Shown here: positions 25,701 to 31,783 of the stretch, piece by piece
How positions within the stretch are numbered: the stretch's first letter is position 1
Layout of the letters: each line of letters starts with the position of its first letter
Assembly: GCA_947172415.1 (NCBI GenBank)
Contig: OX359199.1
Coordinates: 2,134,001-2,198,000 of the forward strand
Direction: 5' to 3'
Origin: Chondrosia reniformis
Taxonomy: Eukaryota; Porifera; Demospongiae; Chondrillida; Chondrillidae
DNA length: 64,000 bases
Position numbers and translations under genes: made by a program
Notes under the pieces: model-generated
Database searches by the model: none
Seen by the model: the letters and a program-made list of their open reading frames with translations, nothing else
What the model was told of the DNA's origin: nothing

Positions 25701-28382
25701 CTTCCAAAGTTTAATTTTAGGACATATTAACCTTAATGTTAGATTTCCACTTATAGAAGGACCTCCTATATGTCAAAAATGTCTTTATTAGGGGCTGCCA
25801 CAGGCAGCCCCTTATATTGTTTCATTTGCTGATTACGTTGTACGGCTTCATGTTACCGAAAAGATATATATATATAATTCGAGTTCATATGCAACTGTTA
25901 TAACACTTAATTTATACGTCGATATATGTATAATACGAGTTCATACGCAACTATTGTAACACTTAATTTATACGTCAATACATCGTTTTTGCAAATGGCG
26001 GCATTCAGTAAGCTTTAGTTAACGAAGCTTTTCCATCGTTATTTATAAAGTTACTTAAGTGTCCTCAATCGTTAGTATTATGAATATATATATTAAATCC
26101 CAACGATGCGGCCAAGTAGTTCGAGTTAATTCAGGGGGCGGTAGCCCCACGAGTTTTTAAACTCGAAATACTTGTTCTTGTTTTATGTCCTTCCATTAAT
26201 TTTTTCTGTTGAAGTATACTCCATATAATTAGGTCCTTATTTCTCAGTCTCAAAAAGAGTATGCATAAGGAATTACAAAAAGTTTTAATAAGAAATTAAG
26301 GGTCGAAATAACTTTTTAAGGAAGTCCTTAATAATCTTCTTTTCTTAGTATAAGACTTAAGAATATACCTCCTTAAATGTTAAAACACAATGGAGCTTTA
26401 AGAATAATTTACAGGCTTAAAAAAATAGTTGATACGATTTTCTTTCCTAAGCGTTTTTTGACTAATTAGCTTCTAGAGTAGAAGTCACAATCGTCTGTAG
26501 TTGTGACCTAGACATGGCACCACCCTATCTATGTTGAAGTTCCTACTCATGCGGCCTCTCGTGACCCCTTTGCTTGTGATTTGTGCAATGAGCCGCCATT
26601 GTCGTTCCAAAGTGTGCATGGATTACCCTGCTAAAGTCTTTATGATAGTCATGCTGCACATGCACCAACGTCCACGCACATTAGGCATGAGTAAGAGGTG
26701 GGTTTGCATTAAAACTCACAATAGTTGTCTCTCGACATCTTTCACACACCAGTCCTTTTCGGTGCACTATTAGTAGCGTGCCTTTTTTAATATTATTCAT
26801 TATGTAATATTATTCAAGATGCATATTAACGTTATTCATACCTCTCATAACCAACTGTCACTCATCACGACTTGTCGTTTTACTACTATTAAAACAGTTT
26901 ACAGTTTAGAGTGTTTTCCTTTCTTTTTGTTGTCATTCACTGAAGAAGGTAGCTGAACAGCTGCCAAAACATTTGATGAATTAAAAAACTAATTTTGTCT
27001 AGTGTGAACGAAGTTCGGCATGAAAACTCCAATACCATTTTCCTATATGCTATGCCTATTCAATAAAAAAAGCCTATAGGGGAACTAATGTATACACTAT
27101 GTGCACTTGTAGGAACTTTGTATCCTACTATCTGACACTAAAAATTTAGCTTACTCTTCAATGTCTGCAAGTAGTAACTTTCAAAGTTTGCTTCCTCAAG
27201 GAATTTGACCATTTCTTGGGTGTATCCAAGTGACTTGGCAGGTAGATGGGACACAAGTTTCCATTTCCAATTCCGACCAGCTGATCCTATATCTTTACAC
27301 TCATCTTCACTTAGAATCTTTTCTTTGTGATGAAAGTGCTGCAAAACTGTAAAACAATGGGAAATCCATATATACTAATTGTATTATACTAAGTACACTA
27401 ATTCAGAATGTCATTTAACTGCTAAATGGGTAAAATATTTTCTCATCTTAAGTGTGTGGAACGGTTTCCTGCTCTATAATTAGCTTAAATTAATAAATGT
27501 AGTTAATCAGGCTGGTTCCATATTTAGTAAATTTTAACTCTTCTTTGCAGAGTACAATCGAAGCACCACAATGTTATATTTCCTCGCACTTCAGCTAGGA
27601 GTTGACTTGTAATGCAGATAATAATAATATTGTATTAAGAGCTACTTATTTCTGTTAAAGATATGGATTCTCTCAACTATACACTAGTTCTCATTTAGAT
27701 GAAAAAAATTATACCAAGTTTAGTGAATGATGATGCATGCTTCAATGGCTTGCATAGCAATTATCCCAAAAGGGCAACAAACATGGATGTAGGGGAAAAG
27801 TGATATTTTTGCATAATGTACCTATGCGTGCATTACACATGATGATTTCAATCCCAGTTAGATAAGGTAAAATATCTCAGGTTTTACTCAATAAAGCAAG
27901 ATAATATTATAGAGCCAATCACATTTACATATGTACACTTGCAGGAACCTTGTACCTTACTATCTGATATTATCTAGATTAGCTTACTCCTCAATGGTTC
28001 CAAGTAATAACTGGCAAACTTTGCTTCCTCAAGGAATTTGACCACTTCTTGGGTGTATCCAAGTGACTTGGCTGATAGATGGGACACAAGTTTCCATTCC
28101 CAATCCCAACCAGCTGATCCTATATCTTTACACTCATCTTCACTTAGAATCTTTTCTTTGTGATGGAAGTGCTGCAAAACTGTACAGTATAATAACAGCA
28201 TACACTACAGCTAGCATTCTTGTTGGGTAATGACTGATGGATCGAAGGTTGGGAAACCAAAATGTTCCTCAACAAACTGAAATGTACTGAGAACATATTC
28301 ACTTACTGCGTTGGCAACGAGGACTACACGTCCAGTCCTTCTCTACCACACAAGGACAATGAGTGTCAAGTCTTTCTGCCAT
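4461..28382 (-). CDS. Multi-CARD-like / ZU5 / UPA / Death protein (gene A), 19 exons
   Basis: Minus-strand gene. Exons in transcription order: 28307-28382, 27988-28179, 27155-27346, 22163-22354, 20719-20910, 20037-20228, 11501-11692, 10612-10734, 10448-10546, 10195-10407, 8637-8827, 7932-7968, 7764-7864, 7617-7686, 6928-7487, 6587-6721, 5731-5923, 5617-5670, 4461-4771. All have GT/AG borders and every phase closes. Their lengths sum to 3315 nt, giving 1104 residues plus stop. Layout: short Cys-rich N-terminus; six CARD-like repeats; three exons of unknown fold; a basic helical exon; linkers; ZU5; UPA; Death domain. ZU5-UPA-Death is the C-terminal order of ankyrins, UNC5 and PIDD, which build cytoplasmic death-fold complexes. 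A signalling adaptor or innate sensor is inferred. Introns hold copia, ISL2EU-like and pogo-like insertions. Confidence 0.78.
4838..5022 (+). repeat. Short inverted-repeat element with hammerhead-like core
   Basis: The ends GGTTCATTTTCAGTCTTTTG and CAAAAGACTATAAATGAACC are inverted. Inside is GTCACTGAAGATGACC followed by GACGAAACACC, which resembles the hammerhead core CUGANGA...GAAA, but the stem II pairing is poor. The element lies between the Death exon and the preceding exon of gene A. Confidence 0.5.
5084..5110. repeat. (ATT)n microsatellite
   Basis: About nine uninterrupted ATT units lie in an intron of gene A. Confidence 0.9.
5617..5923 (-). CDS. Gene A exons 17-18: second UPA exon and linker exon
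   Basis: Exon 5731-5923 encodes [15 protein letters not shown], then [17 protein letters not shown] and [12 protein letters not shown]. It ends at a gtaatt donor in phase 1. The small exon 5617-5670 ([18 protein letters not shown]) follows in phase. The paralogous pairs are 39713-39906/39577-39633 in gene B and 43987-44194/43871-43927 in gene C. The UPA fold usually lies between ZU5 and Death, as here. Confidence 0.7.
5970..6260 (+). pseudogene. Truncated Tigger/pogo-type transposon 5' end with HTH exon
   Basis: The block starts with CAGTTGAACCCGCTTAAAATG, typical of the terminal repeat of Tigger-like elements. From ATG at 6134 it encodes about 39 residues ([19 protein letters not shown], then [13 protein letters not shown]) that match the N-terminal CENP-B/pogo helix-turn-helix. 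The frame then stops, and no DDE domain follows. It is a 5' remnant in the intron between the two UPA exons of gene A. Confidence 0.65.
6350..6580 (+). repeat. Dispersed repeat (GGGTGGCCATG family), copy at UPA exon border
   Basis: The stretch contains AATAGGGTGGCCATGTT followed by CAGCCATCCATACTTAGAGA. It ends at about 6580, directly against the splice donor of the UPA exon (exon end 6587), so the repeat forms the first intronic bases of this gene. Confidence 0.5.
6587..6721 (-). CDS. Gene A exon 16: first UPA exon
   Basis: The exon has 45 codons in phase 0/0: [20 protein letters not shown], then [18 protein letters not shown]. It is paralogous to gene B 40505-40635 and gene C 49645-49776, which share LEPGCHG at the same place. 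The acceptor is ctatacag. Confidence 0.68.
6928..7487 (-). CDS. Gene A exon 15: ZU5 domain
   Basis: The 560-nt exon (phase 1 to 0) encodes [28 protein letters not shown], then [31 protein letters not shown] and [16 protein letters not shown]. These match the ZU5 signatures (vEVPpGAl, lSPVV, v.LrLPHc). In ankyrin, UNC5 and PIDD this beta-rich domain packs on UPA and can hold the Death domain inactive. Three copies in the window (also 40697-41256 and 49837-50399) are very similar. Confidence 0.85.
7617..7968 (-). CDS. Gene A exons 12-14: linker exons before ZU5
   Basis: There are three small exons. Exon 7932-7968 encodes [12 protein letters not shown]. Exon 7764-7864 encodes [20 protein letters not shown] and continues to EKQKILQK, probably a short amphipathic helix. 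Exon 7617-7686 encodes [20 protein letters not shown], an acidic linker. Phases close across all three. Gene B lacks the acceptor AG of the middle exon, and gene C has it shifted by one base. Confidence 0.65.
8637..8827 (-). CDS. Gene A exon 11: basic helical segment
   Basis: The exon encodes about 63 residues: [20 protein letters not shown], then an Ala/Lys helix, then a Pro/Arg-rich tail ([19 protein letters not shown]). It could be a coiled segment linking the upstream domains to ZU5. The paralogous gene C exon (51337-51536) is three residues longer. I do not recognise a named domain. Confidence 0.62.
8830..10190. other. Intron of gene A, no coding signal
   Basis: This is AT-rich intron sequence alignable by eye to the gene C intron at 51540-54310. 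It has scattered TA and TACGTA runs and no open frame with coding character. Confidence 0.6.
10195..10734 (-). CDS. Gene A exons 8-10: conserved region of unknown fold
   Basis: Exon 10612-10734 encodes [20 protein letters not shown], then [17 protein letters not shown]. Exon 10448-10546 encodes [20 protein letters not shown], then [12 protein letters not shown]. Exon 10195-10407 encodes [20 protein letters not shown], then FTDRIK and [19 protein letters not shown]. Phases 1/1 close throughout. The same three exons are present in gene C (54315-54856), but the acceptor of the third is lost there (AAG to AAA). I do not recognise the fold; the mix of helix and hydrophobic strand suggests a compact domain between the CARD repeats and ZU5. 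Confidence 0.6.
10862..11322. mobile_element. About 460 bp insertion with empty site in the paralogue
   Basis: In gene A the intron reads TTTTGATATACCATATTATC ... GGGCTTACATATATTAGAGG. In gene C the same place (54985-54995) reads TTTTGATAGATTAGAGG with nothing between. The insert has AAGCCC/AAGCGC motifs near both ends in inverted order, as in common non-autonomous DNA elements. No coding sequence is seen. Confidence 0.6.
11501..11692 (-). CDS. Gene A exon 7: divergent CARD-like repeat 6
   Basis: The exon is 192 nt, phase 1/1, like the five others. It encodes [20 protein letters not shown], then [20 protein letters not shown] and [15 protein letters not shown]. It keeps the pattern (LDEDEC, K.ls.L, ...yLEk..F) but is clearly older than repeats 1-5. 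The gene C orthologue is 55175-55384 with an 18-nt insertion. Confidence 0.68.
11968..12028. repeat. Hairpin: 20+ bp inverted repeat with short loop
   Basis: GATATAACAGGATTTAAGAAG and CTTCTTAAATCCTGTTATATC face each other across about 18 bases. They lie just upstream of the copia remnant and of a short Cys-rich minus-strand frame. They may be the terminus of an older element. Confidence 0.7.
12036..12180 (-). pseudogene. Short Cys-rich C-terminal remnant
   Basis: The minus-strand frame reads [20 protein letters not shown] and ends shortly after. Its CxCP...KCPKC spacing suggests a zinc-binding tail, perhaps from a transposase or gag-like protein. It is too short to name, and no start or splice site is evident. 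Confidence 0.35.
12490..13628 (+). pseudogene. Copia integrase region, broken
   Basis: It encodes [10 protein letters not shown] and [16 protein letters not shown] (pre-integrase zinc motif), then the integrase core with HSDVSGKM and [20 protein letters not shown], and KIPEQNGVA before the core glutamate region. Stops at 12928 and around 13033 and a frame change near 13150 interrupt it. The 13170-13628 part is the integrase C-terminal segment ([40 protein letters not shown]) and a Gln/Pro-rich linker. Confidence 0.85.
13640..14840 (+). pseudogene. Copia reverse transcriptase and RNase H, frameshifted
   Basis: RT segments: [60 protein letters not shown] and the YVDDIIIA catalytic motif near 14180. 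A shift near 14210 moves the frame to [17 protein letters not shown]. The RNase H segment ([20 protein letters not shown], 14660-14720) is in a third frame. At 14833 a stop interrupts the HLLADL segment. It cannot be translated as it stands. Confidence 0.88.
15135..15318 (+). repeat. Copia 3' LTR
   Basis: It starts TGTTGAAGAGAGCACTC right after the GGAGGAG tract and ends ACTAACA, so TG...CA borders and about 184 bp, short as usual for copia LTRs. There is no second copy in the window to confirm the borders. Confidence 0.7.
15322..15515. mobile_element. MITE with about 27 bp inverted ends
   Basis: The ends CCATTATCAGCAAAAAATCC and the inverted GGAATTTTTGCTGATAATGG bracket 194 bp. A related right end and flank recur at 52600-52680 (GACTGGAACCTTTGTTGATA then GGCATGCAGATGCATCATCT). 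Confidence 0.7.
15510..15785 (+). repeat. Dispersed repeat shared with 52615-52885
   Basis: Both places share GGCATGCAGATGCATCATCT, CTATACTAAGGTGTGAAAAGG and GTTGAGAATTTCA in the same order. It is non-coding. Confidence 0.6.
15862..17828 (+). pseudogene. Transposon SAP-SWIM-YqaJ protein, broken
   Basis: Exon 1 starts at ATG 15862 and encodes [20 protein letters not shown], then [12 protein letters not shown], a SAP-like segment interrupted by TGA at 15991. From 16500 the frame gives [19 protein letters not shown], a SWIM zinc finger (CxC...CxH). At 17330-17828, in two frames, are [23 protein letters not shown] and [20 protein letters not shown], the catalytic pattern of YqaJ-type exonucleases (D, ExK, Q.qL). 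The shift near 17640 and the earlier stop make it a pseudogene. Although the domain is named after viral recombinases, the setting is a eukaryotic transposon. Confidence 0.78.
18088..19260 (-). pseudogene. Transposon THAP / DDE_Tnp_4-type transposase, broken
   Basis: The upstream region reads [16 protein letters not shown] and, in another frame, [19 protein letters not shown], the second half of a THAP zinc finger. Next come [20 protein letters not shown] and [13 protein letters not shown] (helix-turn-helix), then [71 protein letters not shown] and [14 protein letters not shown]. The last group gives the D, D and E of the catalytic triad. An extra T in a T-run near 18440 shifts the frame before KCLIGI. 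It converges on the YqaJ gene. Confidence 0.78.
19500..20030. other. Intron of gene A, no gene seen
   Basis: AT-rich sequence with a CCTCCACAATTTCAATCC stretch that recurs near 58917. No coding signal. Confidence 0.5.
20037..20228 (-). CDS. Gene A CARD-like repeat 5
   Basis: This 192-nt, phase 1/1 exon encodes [20 protein letters not shown], then [20 protein letters not shown] and [18 protein letters not shown]. The order (short helix, hxxVLSEDEC.dI, K.L...L, ...FLeea.F..yL) is the CARD pattern (vLt.eEy..I...K...LL..L...g...F...L). The flanking introns also match those of the neighbouring repeats. Confidence 0.72.
20719..20910 (-). CDS. Gene A CARD-like repeat 4
   Basis: The 192-nt, phase 1/1 exon encodes [20 protein letters not shown], then [20 protein letters not shown] and [18 protein letters not shown]. 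It is intact, with an AAGT|gtaagc donor, and about 90% identical by eye to its neighbours. Confidence 0.72.
21465..22015. mobile_element. MITE-like element, about 48 bp inverted ends, with transposase N-terminal scrap
   Basis: The ends TTAATTGTTAGTATATACC and CAACCTAGGTAGTAATCTTA are mirrored at 21965-22015 (TAAGATTACTACGTAGGTTG, GGTATATGCTAACAATTAA). On the minus strand at about 21710-21812 a short frame [20 protein letters not shown] looks like the Ser/Asp-rich N-terminus common in transposases, then stops. It is probably an internal-deletion derivative of an autonomous element. Confidence 0.65.
22163..22354 (-). CDS. Gene A CARD-like repeat 3
   Basis: The 192-nt, phase 1/1 exon encodes [20 protein letters not shown], then [20 protein letters not shown] and [18 protein letters not shown]. 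The intron upstream of it is split by the 22499-27022 transposon. Confidence 0.72.
22459..22478 (+). repeat. Interstitial telomere-like repeat
   Basis: TTAGGGTTAGGGTTAGG sits where sister introns read GTGTGGAACGG (20332, 21018, 27457). The replacement of about ten bases by telomere repeats suggests repair of a break. It is too short to be a chromosome end. Confidence 0.75.
22750..23115 (+). repeat. Clustered GAATTC(A/G)GCCA motifs inside the pogo-like element
   Basis: GGAATTCAGCCA, GAGAATTCGGCCACC, TGGCCGAATTC, GGAATTCAGCCACT and GAGAATTCGGCCACCC occur in both orientations within 350 bp, between the left end and the transposase. They could be binding sites or the scar of a nested insertion. 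No coding sequence is convincing here. Confidence 0.45.
23364..24751 (+). pseudogene. Pogo/Tigger-type DDE transposase, frameshifted
   Basis: The first part (23364-23843) has [20 protein letters not shown], then [20 protein letters not shown], a psq/CENP-B helix-turn-helix, followed by the second DNA-binding helix set ([15 protein letters not shown]). It stops at 23841-23843. The DDE domain is in the frame of 23950-24751: [42 protein letters not shown] and [20 protein letters not shown], which give the catalytic acidic residues. A short disruption near 23840-23960 separates the two halves. Confidence 0.85.
24752..25657 (+). pseudogene. Transposase C-terminal tail: charged coiled coil and PHD-like finger
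   Basis: After the DDE domain the reading continues with a long Lys/Glu/Ala heptad-like run (about 25080-25330, repeats of [12 protein letters not shown] type), very likely a coiled coil. A probable intron (donor near 25409, acceptor GCTGACAG near 25488) leads to [19 protein letters not shown], then FTCASCMS and a stop at about 25657. This is a Cys-rich PHD-like pattern (CxxC...CxC...CxxC), a known tail of some pogo-type transposases. Frame changes near 24748 and 25333 mean it is broken or needs splicing not resolved here. Confidence 0.65.
25789..26167 (+). mobile_element. Terminal-hairpin element, copy 1
   Basis: The left end GGGGCTGCCACAGGCAGCCCC is a perfect short palindrome. The right end has AGTAGTTCGAGTT ... 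GGGGGCGGTAGCCCC ... GAGTTTTTAAACTCG, again palindromic. An inverted sister is at 58439-58784. The interior is non-coding, with the shared motif GCAAATGGCGGC. No flanking inverted repeat joins the two ends to each other. Confidence 0.7.
27155..27346 (-). CDS. Gene A CARD-like repeat 2
   Basis: The 192-nt, phase 1/1 exon encodes [20 protein letters not shown], then [20 protein letters not shown] and [18 protein letters not shown]. It is intact, with borders at ctgtaaaacaatg (acceptor side ...cag|T) and gtaagc. Confidence 0.72.
27988..28179 (-). CDS. Gene A CARD-like repeat 1
   Basis: The 192-nt, phase 1/1 exon follows exon 1 directly. It encodes [20 protein letters not shown], then [20 protein letters not shown] and [18 protein letters not shown]. 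Confidence 0.74.
28307..28382 (-). CDS. Gene A exon 1: Cys-rich N-terminus
   Basis: From ATG at 28382 it encodes [20 protein letters not shown] and PRCQR, then an A|gtaagt donor in phase 1. The paralogous start of gene C at 60058 reads MASEKLDTRCPCVAEKDWMC with the same four cysteines and the same phase. Conservation of the start, cysteines and donor in both copies is why I chose this start. CPC...C...C may bind zinc. Confidence 0.65.
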
Positions 28383-28919
28383 TGCAATAGTCAACAGTAC
28401 ACACCTGTACGTGGAGGTCAAGGAGATTATCATTATATAAATATAAATATAGATACAACTATACGAATAAAGGTCTTAAATGACAATATATTGATATACT
28501 CACTGTATACATATGTAGTATAGAAAATGCATGTGACACTTTAGCAATTTAAGAGGAATATGACACTTGAGTAGTGGGCTAGTAGCTACAGTACCTATAG
28601 GGCACCTACAATATTTATATTATTCCCCATCACCCTATGTAGATGAGCAGTGGAATATTACAGTATGACAGTTATATAGTACACGTACGCATATTATTCA
28701 ACTGCTCTGTGTGGATAAGGGTAGAAACCTGCACCCTACCTTATGGGATCATCGGTGACAGACCGGCAACTAGAAAATGTCACTCACGATTAACTCGAAG
28801 GCGATCCAAAAGCGAAGTATCAGGTCTAGGAGGCGTGACCCTCAAATAGTATGATCTAGAGTAGGGTACTACTCCCTATCTAATTATCTTTATTCTCTCG
28901 TGATAAAACGTAGTGCGTA
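28383..28919. promoter_or_regulatory. Probable bidirectional promoter between gene A and DDX1
   Basis: The 537 bp between divergent start codons are matched by the 487 bp at 60059-60545 (shared motifs: ACACCTGTACGTGGAGGTCA, GAGGAATATGACACTTGAGT, AACTCGAAGGCGATCCAAAAG, GTGACCCTCAAATAGTATG). No clear TATA box was identified. Conservation in both duplicates suggests shared control. Confidence 0.5.
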
Positions 28920-29389
28920 ATGACTGCATTTTTAAGTTTGTCAAGAAATGAGTGTTAGCTAGCTTATAAATAGTCACAATTTGTCCCATTGTATATTAGA
29001 GCTTAGAGTGTTACCTGAAATAGTTTAGGCTATTGAAGAAACTGATTGGCTCTAAGTTTTGTAGCTTGTGTGACAGCAGTTGAACATATTTCATTCGTTT
29101 GTCCTTTTTCTTTTCCTTTATTATTACAGTCTCCCCACTGACGTACAAGCGGAGGCTGTCCCCTTAATACTTGGAGGAGGCGATGTGTTAATGGTAATTC
29201 GATCTATACTTTTCAAACAGTAGTTATTAGCTAAGCCTGTCTCCTTCTCCTTAAATCCTTATAGGCTGCAGAGACGGGAAGTGGCAAGACTGGAGTGAGT
29301 TGTGTGCTTGTGTGCATATCAACCGTTGGCTAATATCAATAAATAATCTATCACACCATTTCTCAACATGCTACATCTACTTTAGAATA

Positions 29390-29520
29390 TATAGCATATA
29401 GGGAAGTAAACCTAGTGAGAGCTTTGGATAAGGATACAAGAGTTTTCTCCTTCTTCTCTTCCACACTGGGCCAGACAGCTGTTTCTGGGAATCCCACCAT
29501 TCATCAGTGACCCTGAGAAT
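29390..29520 (-). repeat. Intron repeat carrying hammerhead ribozyme, copy in DDX1 intron 4
   Basis: About 130 bp; in minus-strand sense it runs from the ribozyme into GAAGAAGGAGAAAACTC and ATCCAAAGCTCTCACTAGG. It is shared with 61015-61155 in the DDX1 duplicate, so it predates the duplication, and with other introns. Confidence 0.7.
29461..29515 (-). ncRNA. Type-I hammerhead ribozyme candidate
   Basis: Minus strand in order: stem I 5' arm GGGUCA, core CUGAUGA, stem II with GGG/CCC pairing, GAAA, stem III C(AGCU)G, UC cleavage site, stem I 3' arm UGGCCC. Stem I pairs over six positions with one G-U wobble. All invariant core residues are present. Cleavage is predicted after the C of GUC, at about 29474/29473. 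Confidence 0.68.
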
Positions 29521-30579
29521 ATGTAATGTGACTTATAAAATGTGTATCTCTGCTGTAGCTATATTGTCTACAAGTAACTGAATTTGCTGGCAGTTGCTAT
29601 GTAGCAGACATGTGTACATGCTATTCTTATTTATGTAGTCTATATGTGTGTAGTACTGCAGTTAGTTGCATCTGATGTCTGTGTTGTGTGATATAGGCCT
29701 TAGTCTTCCAGTGATACAAGTGGTGTACGAAACTGTAAGAGACAGAAAAGAAGGGAAAATGGGAAAAGAACTGGAAAATCAGGTCAGTTGACTCACATGA
29801 CATATAAACTTGTACTACATGATCTACACTAACTAAAACTGTCATTTGTAGATGAACCTGAAAAGCTTGTAATGAATGTGTACGACAGGAATGATGCTTT
29901 AGGTAAGTGTGTATTTGTCATGTAACCACTTGACTCACATGCTTCTGAGCTGTACAAGAAATGAACTAAAGAATGTGTAACAATGTGAAAAAGGAGTTAA
30001 TTGCACCCTCTGACGAGTAGACTCTCCATTGTATATAGGCCCATTTATCCAAAGGTTTAAGCCAGCTGCAAAGGCTATGATGTGATAGGAATAATTAATC
30101 ACTGGGAGATATTATACCTGACCAACCAAGTGATCAATGTCTGATCTTGATTGTATAATATGACTTGTAAAGTGTGTATCTCTGCTGTAGCTATAAGTCC
30201 CGGTGGTGTACTGTGTTGAGATCACAAGTCATGGCACGGCTGTAGATCCACTCTGGGTGTCACCAGAGGACAGTACTACTACGAGGCGGAGGTGACTGAT
30301 GAGGGACTATGTAGAGTTGGGTGGGCCACGCCTGCTGCCACTCTAGAACTAGGTCAGCTGGGAATGAACACTAAACTGCTTTTGGGCGTGTCTGTTGTCT
30401 GTTAATGACTTGTCTTGTTCATCTCTTCTCAGGTAAGGACAGGTTTGGATTTGGCTTTGGAGGTACTGGAAAGAAATCAAACCAGAGCCATGCAGTTTGA
30501 TGACTATGGAGAGGTGAGTTGGAAGCTGTTCTGAGATGCATCTCTTTGTCATGGAACAACTGTAAGGTTGCGAGTAATG

Positions 30580-30770
30580 TAAAACACCATTTTCTACATA
30601 CTACATTCATTCCACGGTAAAAGGCCTATCGGAAACTAAAACCCATACATAGTATGAGCTTTGGATGAGGATACAGGAGTCTTCTCTTTATTCTTCTGCT
30701 CCACTGGGCCAGACAGCTGTTCCTGGGAATACCACCCTTCATCAGTGACCCTGGTTGGTGTATGGTATAT
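30580..30770 (-). repeat. Intron repeat with hammerhead, DDX1 intron 8 copy
   Basis: Same family, including ACCATTTTC...CAT at its far end and the ribozyme at 30701-30754. Here the core reads GGAAC instead of GAAAC, so the ribozyme should be impaired. Confidence 0.65.
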
Positions 30771-31099
30771 TCCCTTATAGGCATTTGGCAAGAATGATGT
30801 CATCGGATGTCTCATTGATTTGAATGAGAATGTCATATCTTTTACCAAGAATGGTGAGTTTATGATTCAAACATAATGCAAATTGTCCATGCGTTGTATA
30901 TAGTATCTTGTATACTCTGTTATTTATTGTACGTAGGTATCTTTCTTGGAGATGCCTTTTATATTTCAGACGATTTGGCAGGTGAACCATTCTTTGCAGC
31001 TGTTACTCTTAAGGTCAGTATATTGGGCCTGATGTGATAAGGATTCTTCTAGCTGTCAAACTTAACTTTGAAAAGCTTCATAATTTGATGCTATACGGT

Positions 31100-31390
31100 T
31101 TTGAATTTTTCCTGCCATGAAAAATCTAAGATACCATTTTCCTACATGCTATACCTATTCTGTAAAAGAGCCTATAGGGGAACTAAACCTGAAGAGAGCT
31201 TTGGATGAAGATACATGAGTCTTTTCTTCCTTCTTTTCCCTTCTTTCATCTTCTTCTCCACTGGGTCAGACAGCCGTTTCTGGGAATTCTACCCTTCATC
31301 AGTGATCCTGGGAGTCTTTGTCTTTTTCTTTATCCTGATCTTCTGTGAATCCTTGGCTGTACATGTACTGTTTGCTAAGGAAATTAGCTA
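31100..31390 (-). repeat. Intron repeat with hammerhead, DDX1 intron 10 copy (longest)
   Basis: It spans from ACCATTTTCCTACATGCTAT at one end to TTCTGTGAATCCTTGGCTG at the other, giving the best view of the whole unit. The ribozyme lies at 31258-31311. Confidence 0.68.
31258..31311 (-). ncRNA. Type-I hammerhead ribozyme candidate
   Basis: The minus strand has GGAUCA, CUGAUGA, AGGG...CCC, GAAA, C(GGCU)G, UC, UGACCC. Stem I pairs AUCA-side to UGA-side with one A-C mismatch. The core is intact. Confidence 0.62.
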
Positions 31391-31623
31391 ATTACTGTAT
31401 TAGCCATTTTGTTTTGTTTTCTTAACACATGTAATATTGTTAAGTTTTCCTTTTTCTAATTTAATTAATAGAATGCTGAAATGAAGTTTAATTTTGGAAA
31501 TGAACCTTTTAAATGTAAAGTTCCGGTAAGTCATATTCCCTCCCATTACCCAGTTTATAGTGACTCCATCTTGATTATATTATAATACTCTCTATACTGT
31601 ATGTGTCTCAATTTTAAGCCATA

Positions 31624-31783
31624 CTGTAATTTGGGAAATTTTCTTGTTAAAATATTTTCGTGGTTGGCCCAAACCACAAAAATTTCTCGCACAAATTTTT
31701 TGCTAGTTTACTTGTTTGTGGGAATCAAGAAATGCTGGTTTAGGCTACGAAAATATTTCAACATGAAATTTCCCAAATTACAG
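31624..31783. mobile_element. MITE with about 40 bp inverted ends
   Basis: CTGTAATTTGGGAAATTTTC and GTTAAAATATTTTCGTGG on the left are mirrored by CGAAAATATTTCAACATG and AAATTTCCCAAATTACAG on the right. It lies in the DDX1 intron after the 31472-31525 exon. Confidence 0.8.

Larger units (their letters stand above)
22499..27022. mobile_element. Pogo-like DNA transposon, 4.5 kb, about 200 bp inverted ends
   Basis: The left end CATGCCGAACTTCGTTCACA and the right end TGTGAACGAAGTTCGGCATG are perfect inverted copies. Similarity continues inward for about 200 bp, including GTTTTCCTTTC, ACTCATCACGACTTGTC and GTTATTCATACCTCTCAT in mirrored order. It carries a plus-strand pogo/Tigger-type transposase. 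It interrupts a CARD-repeat intron of gene A, and a second small element (25789-26167) is nested in it. Each end holds a CTGAAGA...GAAAC-like motif. Confidence 0.85.
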
